The notes beneath the pieces are model-generated. The model was not told the DNA's origin. It did no database searches and saw only the letters and a list, made by a program, of their open reading frames with translations. From an uncultured Eubacteriales bacterium (GTDB taxonomy: Bacteria; Bacillota; Clostridia; Christensenellales; CAG-138), in NCBI GenBank assembly GCA_900544555.1, contig UQWD01000010.1, positions 1 to 64,000 on the forward strand: DNA of 64,000 bases. The letters run 5' to 3'. This document shows positions 24,249-34,062 of the stretch, one piece after another; the first letter of the stretch is position 1; each line of letters begins with the position of its first letter. The position numbers were made by a program, and so were the translations under genes.

Positions 24249-26525
24249 ATGAAAATGATTGAACTGAGCAAAAATGCGCTTACGGTTTTAGAACGGCGTT
24301 ATCTAACGCGCGACGCGGACGGAAAGCTTACGGAAACACCTGAGGGCATGTTCCGCCGCGTGGCTAAGGCCGTAGCCTCGGCGGATAAGGCGTTCGACTC
24401 GGACACGGATGTAAATAAAACGGCCGAAGGCTTTTATAATATGATGGCGCAGCTCCGATTTATGCCGAACTCGCCTACGCTGATGAATGCGGGCAAAGCG
24501 CTTGGCCAGCTTTCCGCATGCTTTGTTTTACCCGTATCCGATTCCATGACGGATATTTTTGAGGCCGTAAAAAACGCTGCGTTAATCCACCAGAGCGGGG
24601 GAGGCACGGGCTTTTCGTTTTCGCGGCTGAGGCCGGCGGGGGCTACCGTGCGTTCTACCGGCGGCGTGGCTTCAGGCCCCGTCAGCTTTATGCGCGTGTT
24701 TAACGCGGCGACAGAAGCGGTTAAACAGGGCGGGACCCGGCGAGGCGCTAATATGGGCATTTTGCGGGTAGATCATCCCGACATACTTAATTTCATCCGC
24801 TGCAAGAGCGATAACAGCGAGATCAATAATTTCAATATCAGCGTTGGGCTAACTGAGAAGTTTATGCAAGCAGTTCAAAGCGGGGGCGAATTTGAGCTTC
24901 ACGACCCGCGCGACGGGTCCGTTACAGGTACGCTCAACGCCCGTGAGGTTTTTGAGCTAATCGTAGATATGGCCTGGAAAAACGGCGAGCCGGGAATCGT
25001 TTTTTTAGACAGGCTTAATCGGGATAACGTCGTGCCGTGCGTAGGCGATATCGAGTCGACCAATCCCTGCGGCGAACAACCCCTTCTGCCGTATGAAAGC
25101 TGTAACCTCGGTTCCATCAACCTTTCGCGCATGCTGAGGGAGGAGGGCGGAGTCTTTACCGTCGATTATGATTTAATAGGCAGAACCGTTGACGAGGCGA
25201 TGCATTTTCTTGATAACGTTATTGAGATCAACCAATACCCTCTGCCTCAGATTAAGGAAATGACCTTGGCGACGCGCAAGGTTGGTTTGGGTGTGATGGG
25301 GTTCGCGGATATGCTTTACCGCCTTGGCGTGGCTTACAACTCAGAAGAAGGTATCGCGGCCGCCGAGAAGGTTATGGGCTTTATTAACGCAAGGGCGCAC
25401 CGAGCGTCCATCGCCCTTGCCGAAAGGCGGGGGTCGTTTGAGCTGTTTGAGCAAAGCTTGCTTAAAGGACGGGCAAAGGCGTACAGGAACGCGACCTGTA
25501 CCACGATAGCGCCCACGGGTACGATTTCCATCATTTGCGGAGCGTCAAGCGGAATTGAGCCGCTTTTCGCCCTGAGCTTCGTGCGCAACGTAATGGATAA
25601 CGACGAGCTTGCGCAGGTGGATCCGTATTTTGAGCGCGTCGCGCGGCAGGAGGGCTTTTATTCAGATGAGCTCATGCGCCGTATAGCGCGGGAGGGGACG
25701 CTTAAGCATATCGATGAAATCCCGGAGCGCATACGCCGTATATTTGTGACGGCGCACGATATCGAGCCGAGTTATCACATACGCATGCAGGCGGCGTTTC
25801 AAAAGCATACGGATAACGCGGTATCCAAAACCGTCAATTTCCCCAACAGCGCGTCGCGCGACGATGTCGCAGAGGTGTTTATATCCGCGTTCAGGCTGGA
25901 TTGTAAGGGCGTTACCATATACCGCGACGGTAGCAGATCCGAGCAGGTATTATATGTTGGGGACAAGAAAGAGGAAAAAGCACTAAAACAGGAAGCTGTA
26001 ACACCGCGTCCGCGCCCGGAAATGACGAGAGGAGTCACCGAGAAGGTGGTTATCGGCTGCGGAAACCTGTATATCACGGTCAATTATGACGATGAGGGCA
26101 TCTGCGAGGTATTCACCAATTTGGGAAGGGCGGGCGGGTGCCCAAGCCAGAGCGAGGCGACCAGCAGGCTGATATCGACCGCCCTGAGGTCCGGGATGGA
26201 CGTTAACGCGCTGATTGAACAGCTTAAAGGCATTCGCTGCCATTCCACTTTGCGCCAGAGGGCGAACAATAAAAATATAAAAGTCCTTTCCTGCCCGGAC
26301 GCTATCGGACGCGTGCTGGAAAAGGTTATGAAAATGCGCGAGTCTCAATGCCGCAATGCGCAATGCGCCGACGAACCCATTATACCTGCGCCTTCCCCGG
26401 ATAACGGCGCGGACTGCGCTCATCCGGCTTCCGCCGGCCTTCCATGCCCGGAATGCGGCAACGAAATGGAACATGAGGGCGGCTGCGTTATCTGCCGCGC
26501 CTGCGGCTATTCCAAATGCGGATAG
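24249..26525 (+). CDS. nrdJ: Adenosylcobalamin-dependent (class II) ribonucleotide reductase
   Basis: NrdJ makes deoxyribonucleotides using an adenosylcobalamin radical and works with or without oxygen. The 758-residue protein shows the substrate-site region NSPTLMNAG with the redox Cys in LSACFVLPVSDS, and the active-site NPCGEQPLLPYESCNLGSIN. The MRVFNAATEAVKQGGTRRGA loop and the PTGTIS motif follow. After residue 590 comes the TSCPD domain (EVFTNLGRAGGCPSQSEATS). The tail is a zinc-ribbon-like CPEC-x11-CRAC-x5-C. GGGCAGG precedes the ATG; the third codon is also ATG and could be used. No corrinoid gene is adjacent. Confidence 0.96.
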   Translation: MKMIELSKNALTVLERRYLTRDADGKLTETPEGMFRRVAKAVASADKAFDSDTDVNKTAEGFYNMMAQLRFMPNSPTLMNAGKALGQLSACFVLPVSDSMTDIFEAVKNAALIHQSGGGTGFSFSRLRPAGATVRSTGGVASGPVSFMRVFNAATEAVKQGGTRRGANMGILRVDHPDILNFIRCKSDNSEINNFNISVGLTEKFMQAVQSGGEFELHDPRDGSVTGTLNAREVFELIVDMAWKNGEPGIVFLDRLNRDNVVPCVGDIESTNPCGEQPLLPYESCNLGSINLSRMLREEGGVFTVDYDLIGRTVDEAMHFLDNVIEINQYPLPQIKEMTLATRKVGLGVMGFADMLYRLGVAYNSEEGIAAAEKVMGFINARAHRASIALAERRGSFELFEQSLLKGRAKAYRNATCTTIAPTGTISIICGASSGIEPLFALSFVRNVMDNDELAQVDPYFERVARQEGFYSDELMRRIAREGTLKHIDEIPERIRRIFVTAHDIEPSYHIRMQAAFQKHTDNAVSKTVNFPNSASRDDVAEVFISAFRLDCKGVTIYRDGSRSEQVLYVGDKKEEKALKQEAVTPRPRPEMTRGVTEKVVIGCGNLYITVNYDDEGICEVFTNLGRAGGCPSQSEATSRLISTALRSGMDVNALIEQLKGIRCHSTLRQRANNKNIKVLSCPDAIGRVLEKVMKMRESQCRNAQCADEPIIPAPSPDNGADCAHPASAGLPCPECGNEMEHEGGCVICRACGYSKCG

Positions 26526-26712
26526 AATGCGGCTGACGGCGCGGGCGATTAAGAGAAGGCGCTCGCGCCGGTAACAGGGAAGCGCGGACCTAAAAGAAAC
26601 ATAAGCTTTATGCCGATATTGACCGCTCTATACGCGCAACGCGGTTTGAAGATATGATGGAATGAGGGCTACGTCGTCAATGGCGCCCTGCTCTTAAATA
26701 TGAGGCGGGAAT

Positions 26713-26747
26713 ACGCGCCGGATAAATCGTTGCGTCCGGCGCGTTTA
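26713..26747 (+). terminator. Probable terminator downstream of nrdJ
   Basis: ACGCGCCGGA pairs with TCCGGCGCGT over a 12-nt loop, followed by a short TTT. The GC-rich 10-bp stem is strong but the U-tract is poor. Confidence 0.55.
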
Positions 26748-26806
26748 TGTGTGGATTCTATAAGCTGCGCCTGAAAATAAAATCGGGTAAAGGCGCGCAA
26801 AAATGG

Positions 26807-26835
26807 TTTACAATGCGTTGACGGACTGATAAAAT
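26807..26835 (+). promoter_or_regulatory. Sigma-A-type promoter of the EF-G paralogue
   Basis: TTTACA (26807-26812) and TAAAAT (26830-26835) are 17 bp apart, about 65 bp before the ATG at 26902. Confidence 0.6.
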
Positions 26836-26901
26836 ATTTAATGGTGCTTCATGCGCCGTTTTACATTTACCTTTATTACCATTTAGGGGGGCATAGAGTT
26901 C

Positions 26902-28971
26902 ATGAAAGATTATACCGCGAAAAATATCAAGAACATCGGCGTATTTGGCCATGGAGGCGAGGGCAAGACCACGCTTACGGAGGCTATGTTGTTTAACGCC
27001 GGGCTAATTGAGCGCATGGGCCGCGTGGAAGACGGGACCACGGTTACGGATTATGATCCGGAGGAGAGTAAACGCACCATTTCCATCGGCATGGCGGTAG
27101 CTCCGCTTGAATGGAACGGTATTAAGCTAAACATCATCGATGCTCCGGGATTCTTTGATTTTTATGGCGAGGTGGTGTCCGCCATGGCGCTTGCGGATTC
27201 CGCGCTTATCGTTGTCGGCGCGGTATCGGGCCCCGTGGTCGGGGCGGAAAAAGCTATGGCTATGTGCGTGAAGGCGAACAAACCCCGTATGATGGTCATT
27301 AATCAGATGGATCGCGAGAACGCCAATTTTAATAAGGTAATGGAGGCCATCAATGAAAAGTTCGGCCCTTCCGCCGTCCCGGTACAGCTGCCGATTATAG
27401 AGGGCGGCTTGTTTAAGGGGTATGTGGACGTAATCAATATGACGGCGAAAATGTTTGATAAAAAGGGAGAAACCACGGCCGATATCCCGTCAAGCCTTAA
27501 GGATGCGTCGGAACGCTATTATGAAGCTCTCATGGAAGCCGCGGCGGAAAGCGACGAGGAGCTGATGGAAAAATACTTTGAAGACGGCGAGCTTTCCCGC
27601 GAGGAGGTCAGCGCCGGCCTTTCAAAGGGCGTGCTCGACGGCGTTATAACCCCGGTATGCTGCTGCGCCGCCCAACCCAACATCGGCGTAAACACCTTGC
27701 TTGATAATCTGGCGGTTTACATGCCGTCCGCAGATCAGGTAAAAGCGCCTTCGGCCGTCGACGCGAAAACGGAAAAGCCCGTGGAGATCAAGCTGGACGG
27801 CAAGCTGGCAGCTCAGGTGGTTAAAACGGTAGCCGACCCGTTTGTTGGCAAAATTTCATTGCTTAAAGTGTATTCCGGCGCGTTGAGCGCCGATATCTCG
27901 GCATATAACCCCAATGCGGAAAAGAACGAAAAATCCGGCGCGGTTTATTGTATGCGCGGCAAAAAACTCGTCAATACGGATAAGCTCATCGCGGGGGATA
28001 TTGGCGCGATGGCAAAGCTTCAGTTTACGAATACGGGGGATACGCTGTGCGATTCTTCCGCCCCGGTGCGTTTTGAACCGTTGGTATTTCCGCATGCCTG
28101 TATCAGCCTGGCGGTATCAGCGAAGAAGCAGGGCGAAGAGGATAAGGTCTTCGCAGGGCTCAACAGGCTGCGCGAGGAAGATCCTACCATGACGATTGAG
28201 AAAAACGTTGAAACCGGCGACGTGCTCATCGGCGGGTTAGGCGAGATGCATATCGACGTTATATGCGCGAAATTGAAGAATAAATTCAATGTTGAAGCTT
28301 CGCTCTCCGACCCCAAGGTGCCTTACCGTGAAACTATCCGCTCAACCGCCGAGGCCGAAGGCAAGCATAAAAAACAAACGGGCGGCTCCGGACAGTTCGG
28401 CGTCGTGCAAATGCGCTTTGAACCCAGTTCTGAGGAGTTTGAATTCGTTAACGCCATTGTCGGAGGCGTGGTTCCCAAGGAATATGTACCCGCGGTTGAG
28501 AAGGGTACGCGCGAAGCTTTGAAAAAGGGCGTGCTGGCCGGTTACCCGATGACCGGCGTAAAGGCTACGCTCTATGACGGCAAGTACCACCCGGTAGATT
28601 CAAAGGAAGTCGCTTTTAAATCCGCAGCCAGGCTTGCATACAAGGCCGCCTGCGTAAAGGCCAGCCCCACGTTGATTGAGCCGATTTACCGGTATGATAT
28701 CCTTGTTCCGAGCGAGTACATGGGGGATGTAATCGGCGACATCAACCGCCGCCGCGGCCGCGTGCTAGGAATGAACCCGGTTACCGACGGAACGGAGGTT
28801 GTGGCCGAGGTGCCGCTTTGCGAAATGTTTAAATATGCCACGGATCTTCGCTCGATGACGCAGGCCAGAGGCTCGTTTAAAATGGAATTTGTACGATATG
28901 AGGACGTGCCGGGAAATATCGCGCAAAAGATTATCGAGCAGGCGAAGAAGGACGAGGAAGACGACGAGTAA
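26902..28971 (+). CDS. Elongation factor G-like GTPase (EF-G paralogue)
   Basis: The 689-residue protein has the full EF-G domain order: GTPase (residues 1-270), domain II, domain III (EKNVETGDVLIGGLGEMHID), domain IV (KKQTGGSGQFGVVQMRFEP) and domain V. The P-loop is GHGGEGKTTL, G3 is DAPGF, and G4 reads NQMD where translation factors usually have NKxD. The P-loop also differs from the canonical AHxDAGKTT. It is therefore a diverged EF-G paralogue rather than the main fusA, which is usually beside tufA and rpsL. It stands alone with its own promoter and terminator. A role in ribosome recycling, stress or protection is possible but not shown. Confidence 0.9.
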   Translation: MKDYTAKNIKNIGVFGHGGEGKTTLTEAMLFNAGLIERMGRVEDGTTVTDYDPEESKRTISIGMAVAPLEWNGIKLNIIDAPGFFDFYGEVVSAMALADSALIVVGAVSGPVVGAEKAMAMCVKANKPRMMVINQMDRENANFNKVMEAINEKFGPSAVPVQLPIIEGGLFKGYVDVINMTAKMFDKKGETTADIPSSLKDASERYYEALMEAAAESDEELMEKYFEDGELSREEVSAGLSKGVLDGVITPVCCCAAQPNIGVNTLLDNLAVYMPSADQVKAPSAVDAKTEKPVEIKLDGKLAAQVVKTVADPFVGKISLLKVYSGALSADISAYNPNAEKNEKSGAVYCMRGKKLVNTDKLIAGDIGAMAKLQFTNTGDTLCDSSAPVRFEPLVFPHACISLAVSAKKQGEEDKVFAGLNRLREEDPTMTIEKNVETGDVLIGGLGEMHIDVICAKLKNKFNVEASLSDPKVPYRETIRSTAEAEGKHKKQTGGSGQFGVVQMRFEPSSEEFEFVNAIVGGVVPKEYVPAVEKGTREALKKGVLAGYPMTGVKATLYDGKYHPVDSKEVAFKSAARLAYKAACVKASPTLIEPIYRYDILVPSEYMGDVIGDINRRRGRVLGMNPVTDGTEVVAEVPLCEMFKYATDLRSMTQARGSFKMEFVRYEDVPGNIAQKIIEQAKKDEEDDE

Positions 28972-28997
28972 GGTTTGAAAACGAACATATACAAATG

Positions 28998-29026
28998 CGG
29001 CGCGGTGAAGACCGCGCCGGTTTTTT
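28998..29026 (+). terminator. Rho-independent terminator of the EF-G paralogue
   Basis: CGGCGCGGT pairs with ACCGCGCCG around a GAAG tetraloop, then GTTTTTT. A textbook terminator 26 bp after the stop. Confidence 0.92.
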
Positions 29027-29454
29027 AGCATGCGTTTTCCAGCTATTTGAATGATAACAGATTGAATCGCGGCAGGAATATAATAAGGGGTTATTACAAT
29101 ATAAAGTGCGTAAAGGAAGTATAGTAAACTACGAACTTAACAATTGGAAAGGTGCGAAACAAATGGCGTATCTTACTATTTAGAAGCGACGCAACATTCC
29201 TTTCATTCAAAGGTTAATCAAAGATTTGACCGGGTAAAATGGGAAAAAACGACTGCTGTACATTACGATAAAATCAAGGTCATGCAATTTTCCATATTAT
29301 TGCATAAATATTTTAAAGAATATAAGTCACCGTGCGAGTCGTCTGTTTAACAGACGGTGCACACATAAGCTCATAATATGTTTAATTCGTTATAGGTTTG
29401 CGGGGATGATGAACAAACATCAAAGCGCAATAAGTTGTTTAAACGGAGATTATA
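29027..29454. other. Intergenic AT-rich stretch before repeat copy 1
   Basis: A 68-codon frame (29144-29350, TTG start) has no good ribosome site or recognisable similarity, so I do not call it. Otherwise nothing is seen before the element at 29455. Confidence 0.4.
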
Positions 29455-29680
29455 CGCCCGCCTGAGGCGGTCAAAAAACCCGGGGTAGGGTCGGAGCGGC
29501 AACCCCCATAGGCTTTCAACCAAACCTGACGACATGAGCGTCAGATTCGGAATGCCTTACGCAGCAAGGGTTTCTTTGCACGGGGCGCTGACGCGCCAAT
29601 GCAAAAGCGATCCGTGTTAACTCGAAAAACGTGGCGCAGCCACTTTTTCGACACACTGAGGCGGGCTTAACGCCCGCCTG
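29455..29680 (-). repeat. Terminator-associated structured element, copy 1
   Basis: The core, about 29471-29657, matches the other two copies (49394-49588 in opposite orientation, 57197-57387). It contains the hairpin CGAAAAACGTGGC/GCCACTTTTTCG and an imperfect CCGAATCTGACG-type hairpin. The core sits between CGCCCGCCTGAGGCGG (29455-29470) and the hairpin AGGCGGGC/GCCCGCCT (29659-29679), which share the same stem bases. The right hairpin is in terminator position for the VWA gene ending at 29694. Strand is given relative to copy 2. Confidence 0.85.
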
Positions 29681-29693
29681 TTACATAATCGGG

Positions 29694-32219
29694 CTAGCTA
29701 TGGCACCGGCATCGACAGGTATGATGCCTTGAGCCGCAGGGCGCGTAGTATAGCCTGAGCACCCTTTCGCCTTCGCAAAGGTCGAGCCGCCACGGCTTTG
29801 CACAGGCAAACAGCCAGCAAGGGATACATTCGGCATGGTCGCGCGCGTTTACCTGATCGCACGCATACGCATCGGTAACTTCTTTATCCGGAGCAATTTT
29901 TTGGCCCGTACAGTAGTTGAGGTATTCTACCGTATAGGAAACCGGGGCGTTGATAACCTCGGCGGAAGCGTTATCATATATATACCCGTCGCCTGTCTCG
30001 AGCACCGCATAGTTTTCAACCGTACCATCCGCGCAGGCCGCTTTGTGTATATAGATGAATTCGCGATACCCGCCGGCAGGTACGGTAAAATCCACCGCCA
30101 GTATCATACGGTTTGAGCTGACCAGCGCCTCGCTGATGCTCCGCACGCCCTGCACATCGTAAAGCAGAGGGAAATAGGCGGCCTCATCGGTATAGTTCCG
30201 CACGATAACGCGATAATAGACATCTTTACAGCCCTGAACGGTTTGCGTTTTATAATCGACGCCGTCCGGATCCACGCCAATATATTTTTCTATCGTAAAG
30301 CCAGTGTCGCACGCAACGACAGGCGTTTGGAAAAACAGCTCGCGCGGCGGATTATTATATGTCAGCTCAGGCGTTGCGGCGTTAAGGTGATTAGGCTCTA
30401 AAAACGCAGTGAAAGATCTCATATCGATGTTTGTATGCAGATGCTCGCCGTGAGCCGCCCCTTTTCCCGTAATCCTGAACTGAATTCTTATATTGGTCCG
30501 GCTGTCAGGCGACGCGATGGGGAAGGGCGCTTCGCCAAGATATACCGAAACCGACCCGTTTTCAACATTGTCGTCGCTGACGTCCGGAAGCAGCGCGGGC
30601 TTATGATAAACGGTATAATCTGGGTCGTCGGGATCCGTTATATCCGGGGCGCTAAGCGATTTGAGCCGGATACCGTCCTGCTCCCCAGTGATGCGGATTG
30701 AACCGGGTACATATTCAAACAGCGCCGTATTGATGGCGTCAGTAATTGAAACGCGCAGGCTTCCCGTTAAAACCAGTAAATATCGGGCCAGCCGCTCTAG
30801 TTCCTCAATGATGGGGTTTTCTGAGCTCTTTTCCGCGGCCTGGTGCAGATAGGATCCTGTTGAAGCGATGGTGCGCATGATATTCAAAACGTCGTCCTTA
30901 GTATAAGGACCCGGCTCCTGCGCTCCGATTTCTATGCCGAGCACGAAAACCGAGGCGTTGCCGTCCTCCGGATCCTTTATTTTACCAGCAGTTTCATATG
31001 CGCGCTCCAGCGCCAGAACAAGCTCTTGAGACGTGGCGGAGCGGTCGGAAATTTCGGTAATCAGCGCCGGCAGGGTTTGCTGTAAATACAGAAAGTATTT
31101 CCACGGCTCGCCAGGAGCGTTCGGCGCAAAATCGCTGTCCACGCTTGCCGGGGCAGCATAAACGCCGGCGTATTCCGGGTTTATGGATCGGTTGGCCTGG
31201 CCGTCGGTTAACAAAATAACCGCGCGGCGCAATATATCGTCCGACTGGGTAAAGCCCGGCGTTTTCAACAGGGTATAAGCTGCTTTGAGGCCTGCCTCCG
31301 TATTGGTATCCTCGCCGTAGGGGACAGCCCAGATCATGTTATCTAAAATGGTGTTGTTTTCATAGCCGCCGTCATTCATGCTGTAAGGGAGCTGCGCGCT
31401 GCTCAGCGGCGTTCCGGCAGCCACGGCTTCGATAAAGTTGCCCGTATAGGCAGCAGGATCCGCCGCGTAAATCGTATCCAGATACCCTTTCAGGGCCATA
31501 TCGGGTTTAGCGGTGCCGTCATCATTGTAGATGTCTGAATAACGGATTTTGTAATAATTGTAATAGTTGTACAGGCTTAATTCCGTGCTTGCGGCTATTG
31601 GAGCGGAAGCGTCCATATAGGCGGGAATATCGGTTGCGGAAACGTACGAGCCGTTTCGATAGCCTAGAATCTGCCCGATAAGGTTACCGCTTGTCGTCGA
31701 GCGCCGCCAGGTGAAAAGCGTTCCCAAGTAATCATAGCTTAATCCTCCGGCGGGCAGCGCGACATAAGCGTCGCGAGCGAACGGCAAGACGGTGACGACC
31801 GTATCCCTGTTCTGCTCCCAGAGCATGTTGATGGTTCGGATTAACGCTCGCTTGGCAAGCGCCATTTTACGGCTGCCGCCTGACATCATGCTGGACGTTA
31901 CGTCCAGGACGAATACCACGTCCAGCGAATGGGGCGGAAAATAGGTGAACGAGAGCGGATTTGCCTCAATGTCAAGCGTTACTTGAGCGTCGCAGCCGCC
32001 TGTGGCGCCCTTTGATATGCGGAGCAGATCCTGAAAATAGGCCGTGCCGCCCGCGCCATTATTCAGGCCCGCGTCATAAACCGCCGTTTCCTCAGAAGAT
32101 ATCCAATAGCTTTCTTCCAACGGATCTCCCGTTGAACGGATTATATCGTATCCGCCGGTATCGGCGGGATTTTCTTTGCCAGGCCCCTGATGGGCACATG
32201 GGGTTTTTTCTATCGTCAT
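29694..32219 (-). CDS. VWA-domain protein with cysteine-rich tail
   Basis: The 841-residue protein has a von Willebrand A domain from about residue 100. It starts LDVVFVLDVTSSMMSGGSRK, a MIDAS of DxTxS form, with later LLTDGQANRS and EIGAQEPGP. Beta-sandwich-like regions follow, resembling surface adhesin or pilin domains (TIEKYIGVDPDG, YRVIVRNYTDEAAYFPL). The end is rich in Cys and His (AECIPCWLFACAKP, then CGSRHHTCRCRCHS). GGAGG lies 8 nt before the ATG at 32219. With this start there is no signal peptide, odd for a surface-type VWA protein, and no sortase motif or membrane anchor is seen. Function unknown. Confidence 0.82.
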   Translation of the reverse strand: MTIEKTPCAHQGPGKENPADTGGYDIIRSTGDPLEESYWISSEETAVYDAGLNNGAGGTAYFQDLLRISKGATGGCDAQVTLDIEANPLSFTYFPPHSLDVVFVLDVTSSMMSGGSRKMALAKRALIRTINMLWEQNRDTVVTVLPFARDAYVALPAGGLSYDYLGTLFTWRRSTTSGNLIGQILGYRNGSYVSATDIPAYMDASAPIAASTELSLYNYYNYYKIRYSDIYNDDGTAKPDMALKGYLDTIYAADPAAYTGNFIEAVAAGTPLSSAQLPYSMNDGGYENNTILDNMIWAVPYGEDTNTEAGLKAAYTLLKTPGFTQSDDILRRAVILLTDGQANRSINPEYAGVYAAPASVDSDFAPNAPGEPWKYFLYLQQTLPALITEISDRSATSQELVLALERAYETAGKIKDPEDGNASVFVLGIEIGAQEPGPYTKDDVLNIMRTIASTGSYLHQAAEKSSENPIIEELERLARYLLVLTGSLRVSITDAINTALFEYVPGSIRITGEQDGIRLKSLSAPDITDPDDPDYTVYHKPALLPDVSDDNVENGSVSVYLGEAPFPIASPDSRTNIRIQFRITGKGAAHGEHLHTNIDMRSFTAFLEPNHLNAATPELTYNNPPRELFFQTPVVACDTGFTIEKYIGVDPDGVDYKTQTVQGCKDVYYRVIVRNYTDEAAYFPLLYDVQGVRSISEALVSSNRMILAVDFTVPAGGYREFIYIHKAACADGTVENYAVLETGDGYIYDNASAEVINAPVSYTVEYLNYCTGQKIAPDKEVTDAYACDQVNARDHAECIPCWLFACAKPWRLDLCEGERVLRLYYAPCGSRHHTCRCRCHS

Positions 32220-32721
32220 ATTTGCATCCTCCAGTCCATTACAGTATATGCGGGCGCAAATATTCACGTGTAATTTGTTGAACGGGATAGTTCGCTAAAT
32301 CGCGGAACTGAGTGAACGGCGGGCTTTCCAATGGATTAAACATTGCATCCCATTCTCGGGAATTAATATTGTTACGATGAATATATCTTAACACAGAGCC
32401 CGGAACCGATTATGCGGGGCGTTTTAAAAATGCTCAGTTAAGCAATCGTTGTGTTGGCAAAATAGTGACGCGGCCGAGTATCTGCGCAAAAAAACGCATA
32501 GCCCGCTTTGTTATGAGACGCGTACGGCAACAGTTTGTCAAGAACAGGCGCGGTATAAAAATGAATTACGTAAACTTAAATCAAGCCGTCCGAAACAATG
32601 AAATTCACAGGAACGGAAGAGACGGCTTATTGATTGTGATTATAGACGCGATATGCACGCGCGGCCGCTTCCGGCCCGGCAGGTCGGAGGCTGGGCTTTG
32701 ACGAGCGTGCGTTTTTAGAGT
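32220..32721. other. Intergenic region, nothing recognised
   Basis: About 500 bp between the VWA gene start and the methyltransferase stop. It must hold the VWA promoter. The 78-codon plus-strand frame inside has no ribosome site and is not called. Confidence 0.45.
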
Positions 32722-33882
32722 TTAACGCGCAATAAACCCTTTGGCAAGAACATATAGCTTGGGTTCCAAACCGAAACGGCGGCAGAACTCTTCCACCTCC
32801 ATAGCGGCTTTTTTCCTGCCCGCCTCTGCGATATTGGCCTTTTGCGACCGAATTAAGAGGTTTTTAGGCGTATGGCATAAATCGACGAACTCCATAATTT
32901 GCGTTTTATATCCGCAGGCGTGCAGTATTTGGCCTCGGATCGCATCGGTTATTAAAGCGGATGCCCTTTCGTGTATAACGCCGTATTCACCGAATATGGG
33001 CATATCCGTAAACGATATCTGCTTAGCGGCCTCATGATGGCAGCACGGCGCGGAAAGGATGAATTTAGCCCCCCATCGAATGGCGTTAAAAAGCGCGTAA
33101 TCCGTCGCCGTGTCGCATGCGTGCAGGGATATGACCATATCAACCGGTTGTGATTCGCGCTCAAAGTCCGCAATGTCGCCGCATACAAACCGCAGGCCTT
33201 CATATTGGTATTTAGCGGAAAGGCGGTTGCAATAATCTATCACATCCTGCTTAAGATCAACCCCGGTCATGTTCACGGAGATATTCCGGATTTGTGTAAG
33301 ATAATAGTATACGATAAACGTTAAATACGATTTTCCGCACCCGAAATCTACAATATTGAGGGCGGATATAGCCTGTTCGCGAATAAGATCGTCAATTATT
33401 TCCAGGAACCGGTTTATTTGGCGGAACTTATCATACATGGACTGTACTACGCGGCCCTGCGGCGTAATAACGCCCATATCCACGAGCGGGGGCGCCACGC
33501 TGCCCTCTTTAAGTATAGAGCTTTTCTCCCGGTTATGCCCTTCTATCCTAGCCGGGGCATGCGCGCAAGCTTTTTTTTGTATGAGAAGCTTGTTTTTCTT
33601 TGTGATTCTTATCGCATATTCGTAAGAATCATCCCACGCGTTAAGCTGAGAATAGTCTTTAAGCGCTGCTAGTATAAATTCGGCTGCTCGTTCCCTGCCA
33701 ATGGTTTGGTGATAGGCCTTATCGCTTGAGAGCTGTTCGCATAAATATCCTTTATCATACAACGACAAGGTGATTTTTCGATATTCAGCCCGAACGGAGG
33801 GGTTGCTGATGACGATTTTATAAGCCTCATTCGCTAAAAGCTCGCTGATTAGCTCGCTCCCCGATTTGGTGATACCGTTCAT
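32722..33882 (-). CDS. SAM-dependent methyltransferase (Methyltransf_32 type)
   Basis: The 386-residue protein has an N-terminal region of about 150 residues of unknown fold. A SAM-binding domain follows with motif I LNIVDFGCGKSYLTFIVYYY, the acidic MTGVDLKQDVIDYC, SLHACDTATDYALF and LSAPCCHHEAAKQI. These last two are typical of a family related to RNA or protein-modifying methyltransferases. AAAGAGG precedes the ATG at 33882. The target is unknown. Confidence 0.82.
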   Translation of the reverse strand: MNGITKSGSELISELLANEAYKIVISNPSVRAEYRKITLSLYDKGYLCEQLSSDKAYHQTIGRERAAEFILAALKDYSQLNAWDDSYEYAIRITKKNKLLIQKKACAHAPARIEGHNREKSSILKEGSVAPPLVDMGVITPQGRVVQSMYDKFRQINRFLEIIDDLIREQAISALNIVDFGCGKSYLTFIVYYYLTQIRNISVNMTGVDLKQDVIDYCNRLSAKYQYEGLRFVCGDIADFERESQPVDMVISLHACDTATDYALFNAIRWGAKFILSAPCCHHEAAKQISFTDMPIFGEYGVIHERASALITDAIRGQILHACGYKTQIMEFVDLCHTPKNLLIRSQKANIAEAGRKKAAMEVEEFCRRFGLEPKLYVLAKGFIAR

Positions 33883-34062
33883 GTATTATTACCTCTTTTG
33901 TTGAATTAGTTATTGCCCGTTTATCACAGGCCAAGGCACGCGAAACCCAGCGCCGGAACGCTTTCGCTCATATTGGGAGCCGCCGGCCTCTGAACTTAAA
34001 GAGCCGAGCGGGCGAGCGTTACAACGCATTCAGATTACAGCGAAACATAAACGGCCGGCACG

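Larger units (their letters stand above)
26526..26901. other. Intergenic region with nrdJ terminator and EF-G promoter
   Basis: The first two thirds hold nothing recognised except the hairpin at 26713-26747. The last third has a clear promoter for the EF-G paralogue. Confidence 0.5.

Noticed and set aside
29144..29350. ORF of 68 codons before element copy 1
   Set aside because: TTG start without a proper ribosome site, no motif, and it lies in AT-rich noncoding DNA.
32465..32701. Plus-strand ORF of 78 codons between the methyltransferase and VWA genes
   Set aside because: No ribosome binding site and no recognisable similarity; very basic composition typical of noncoding frames.
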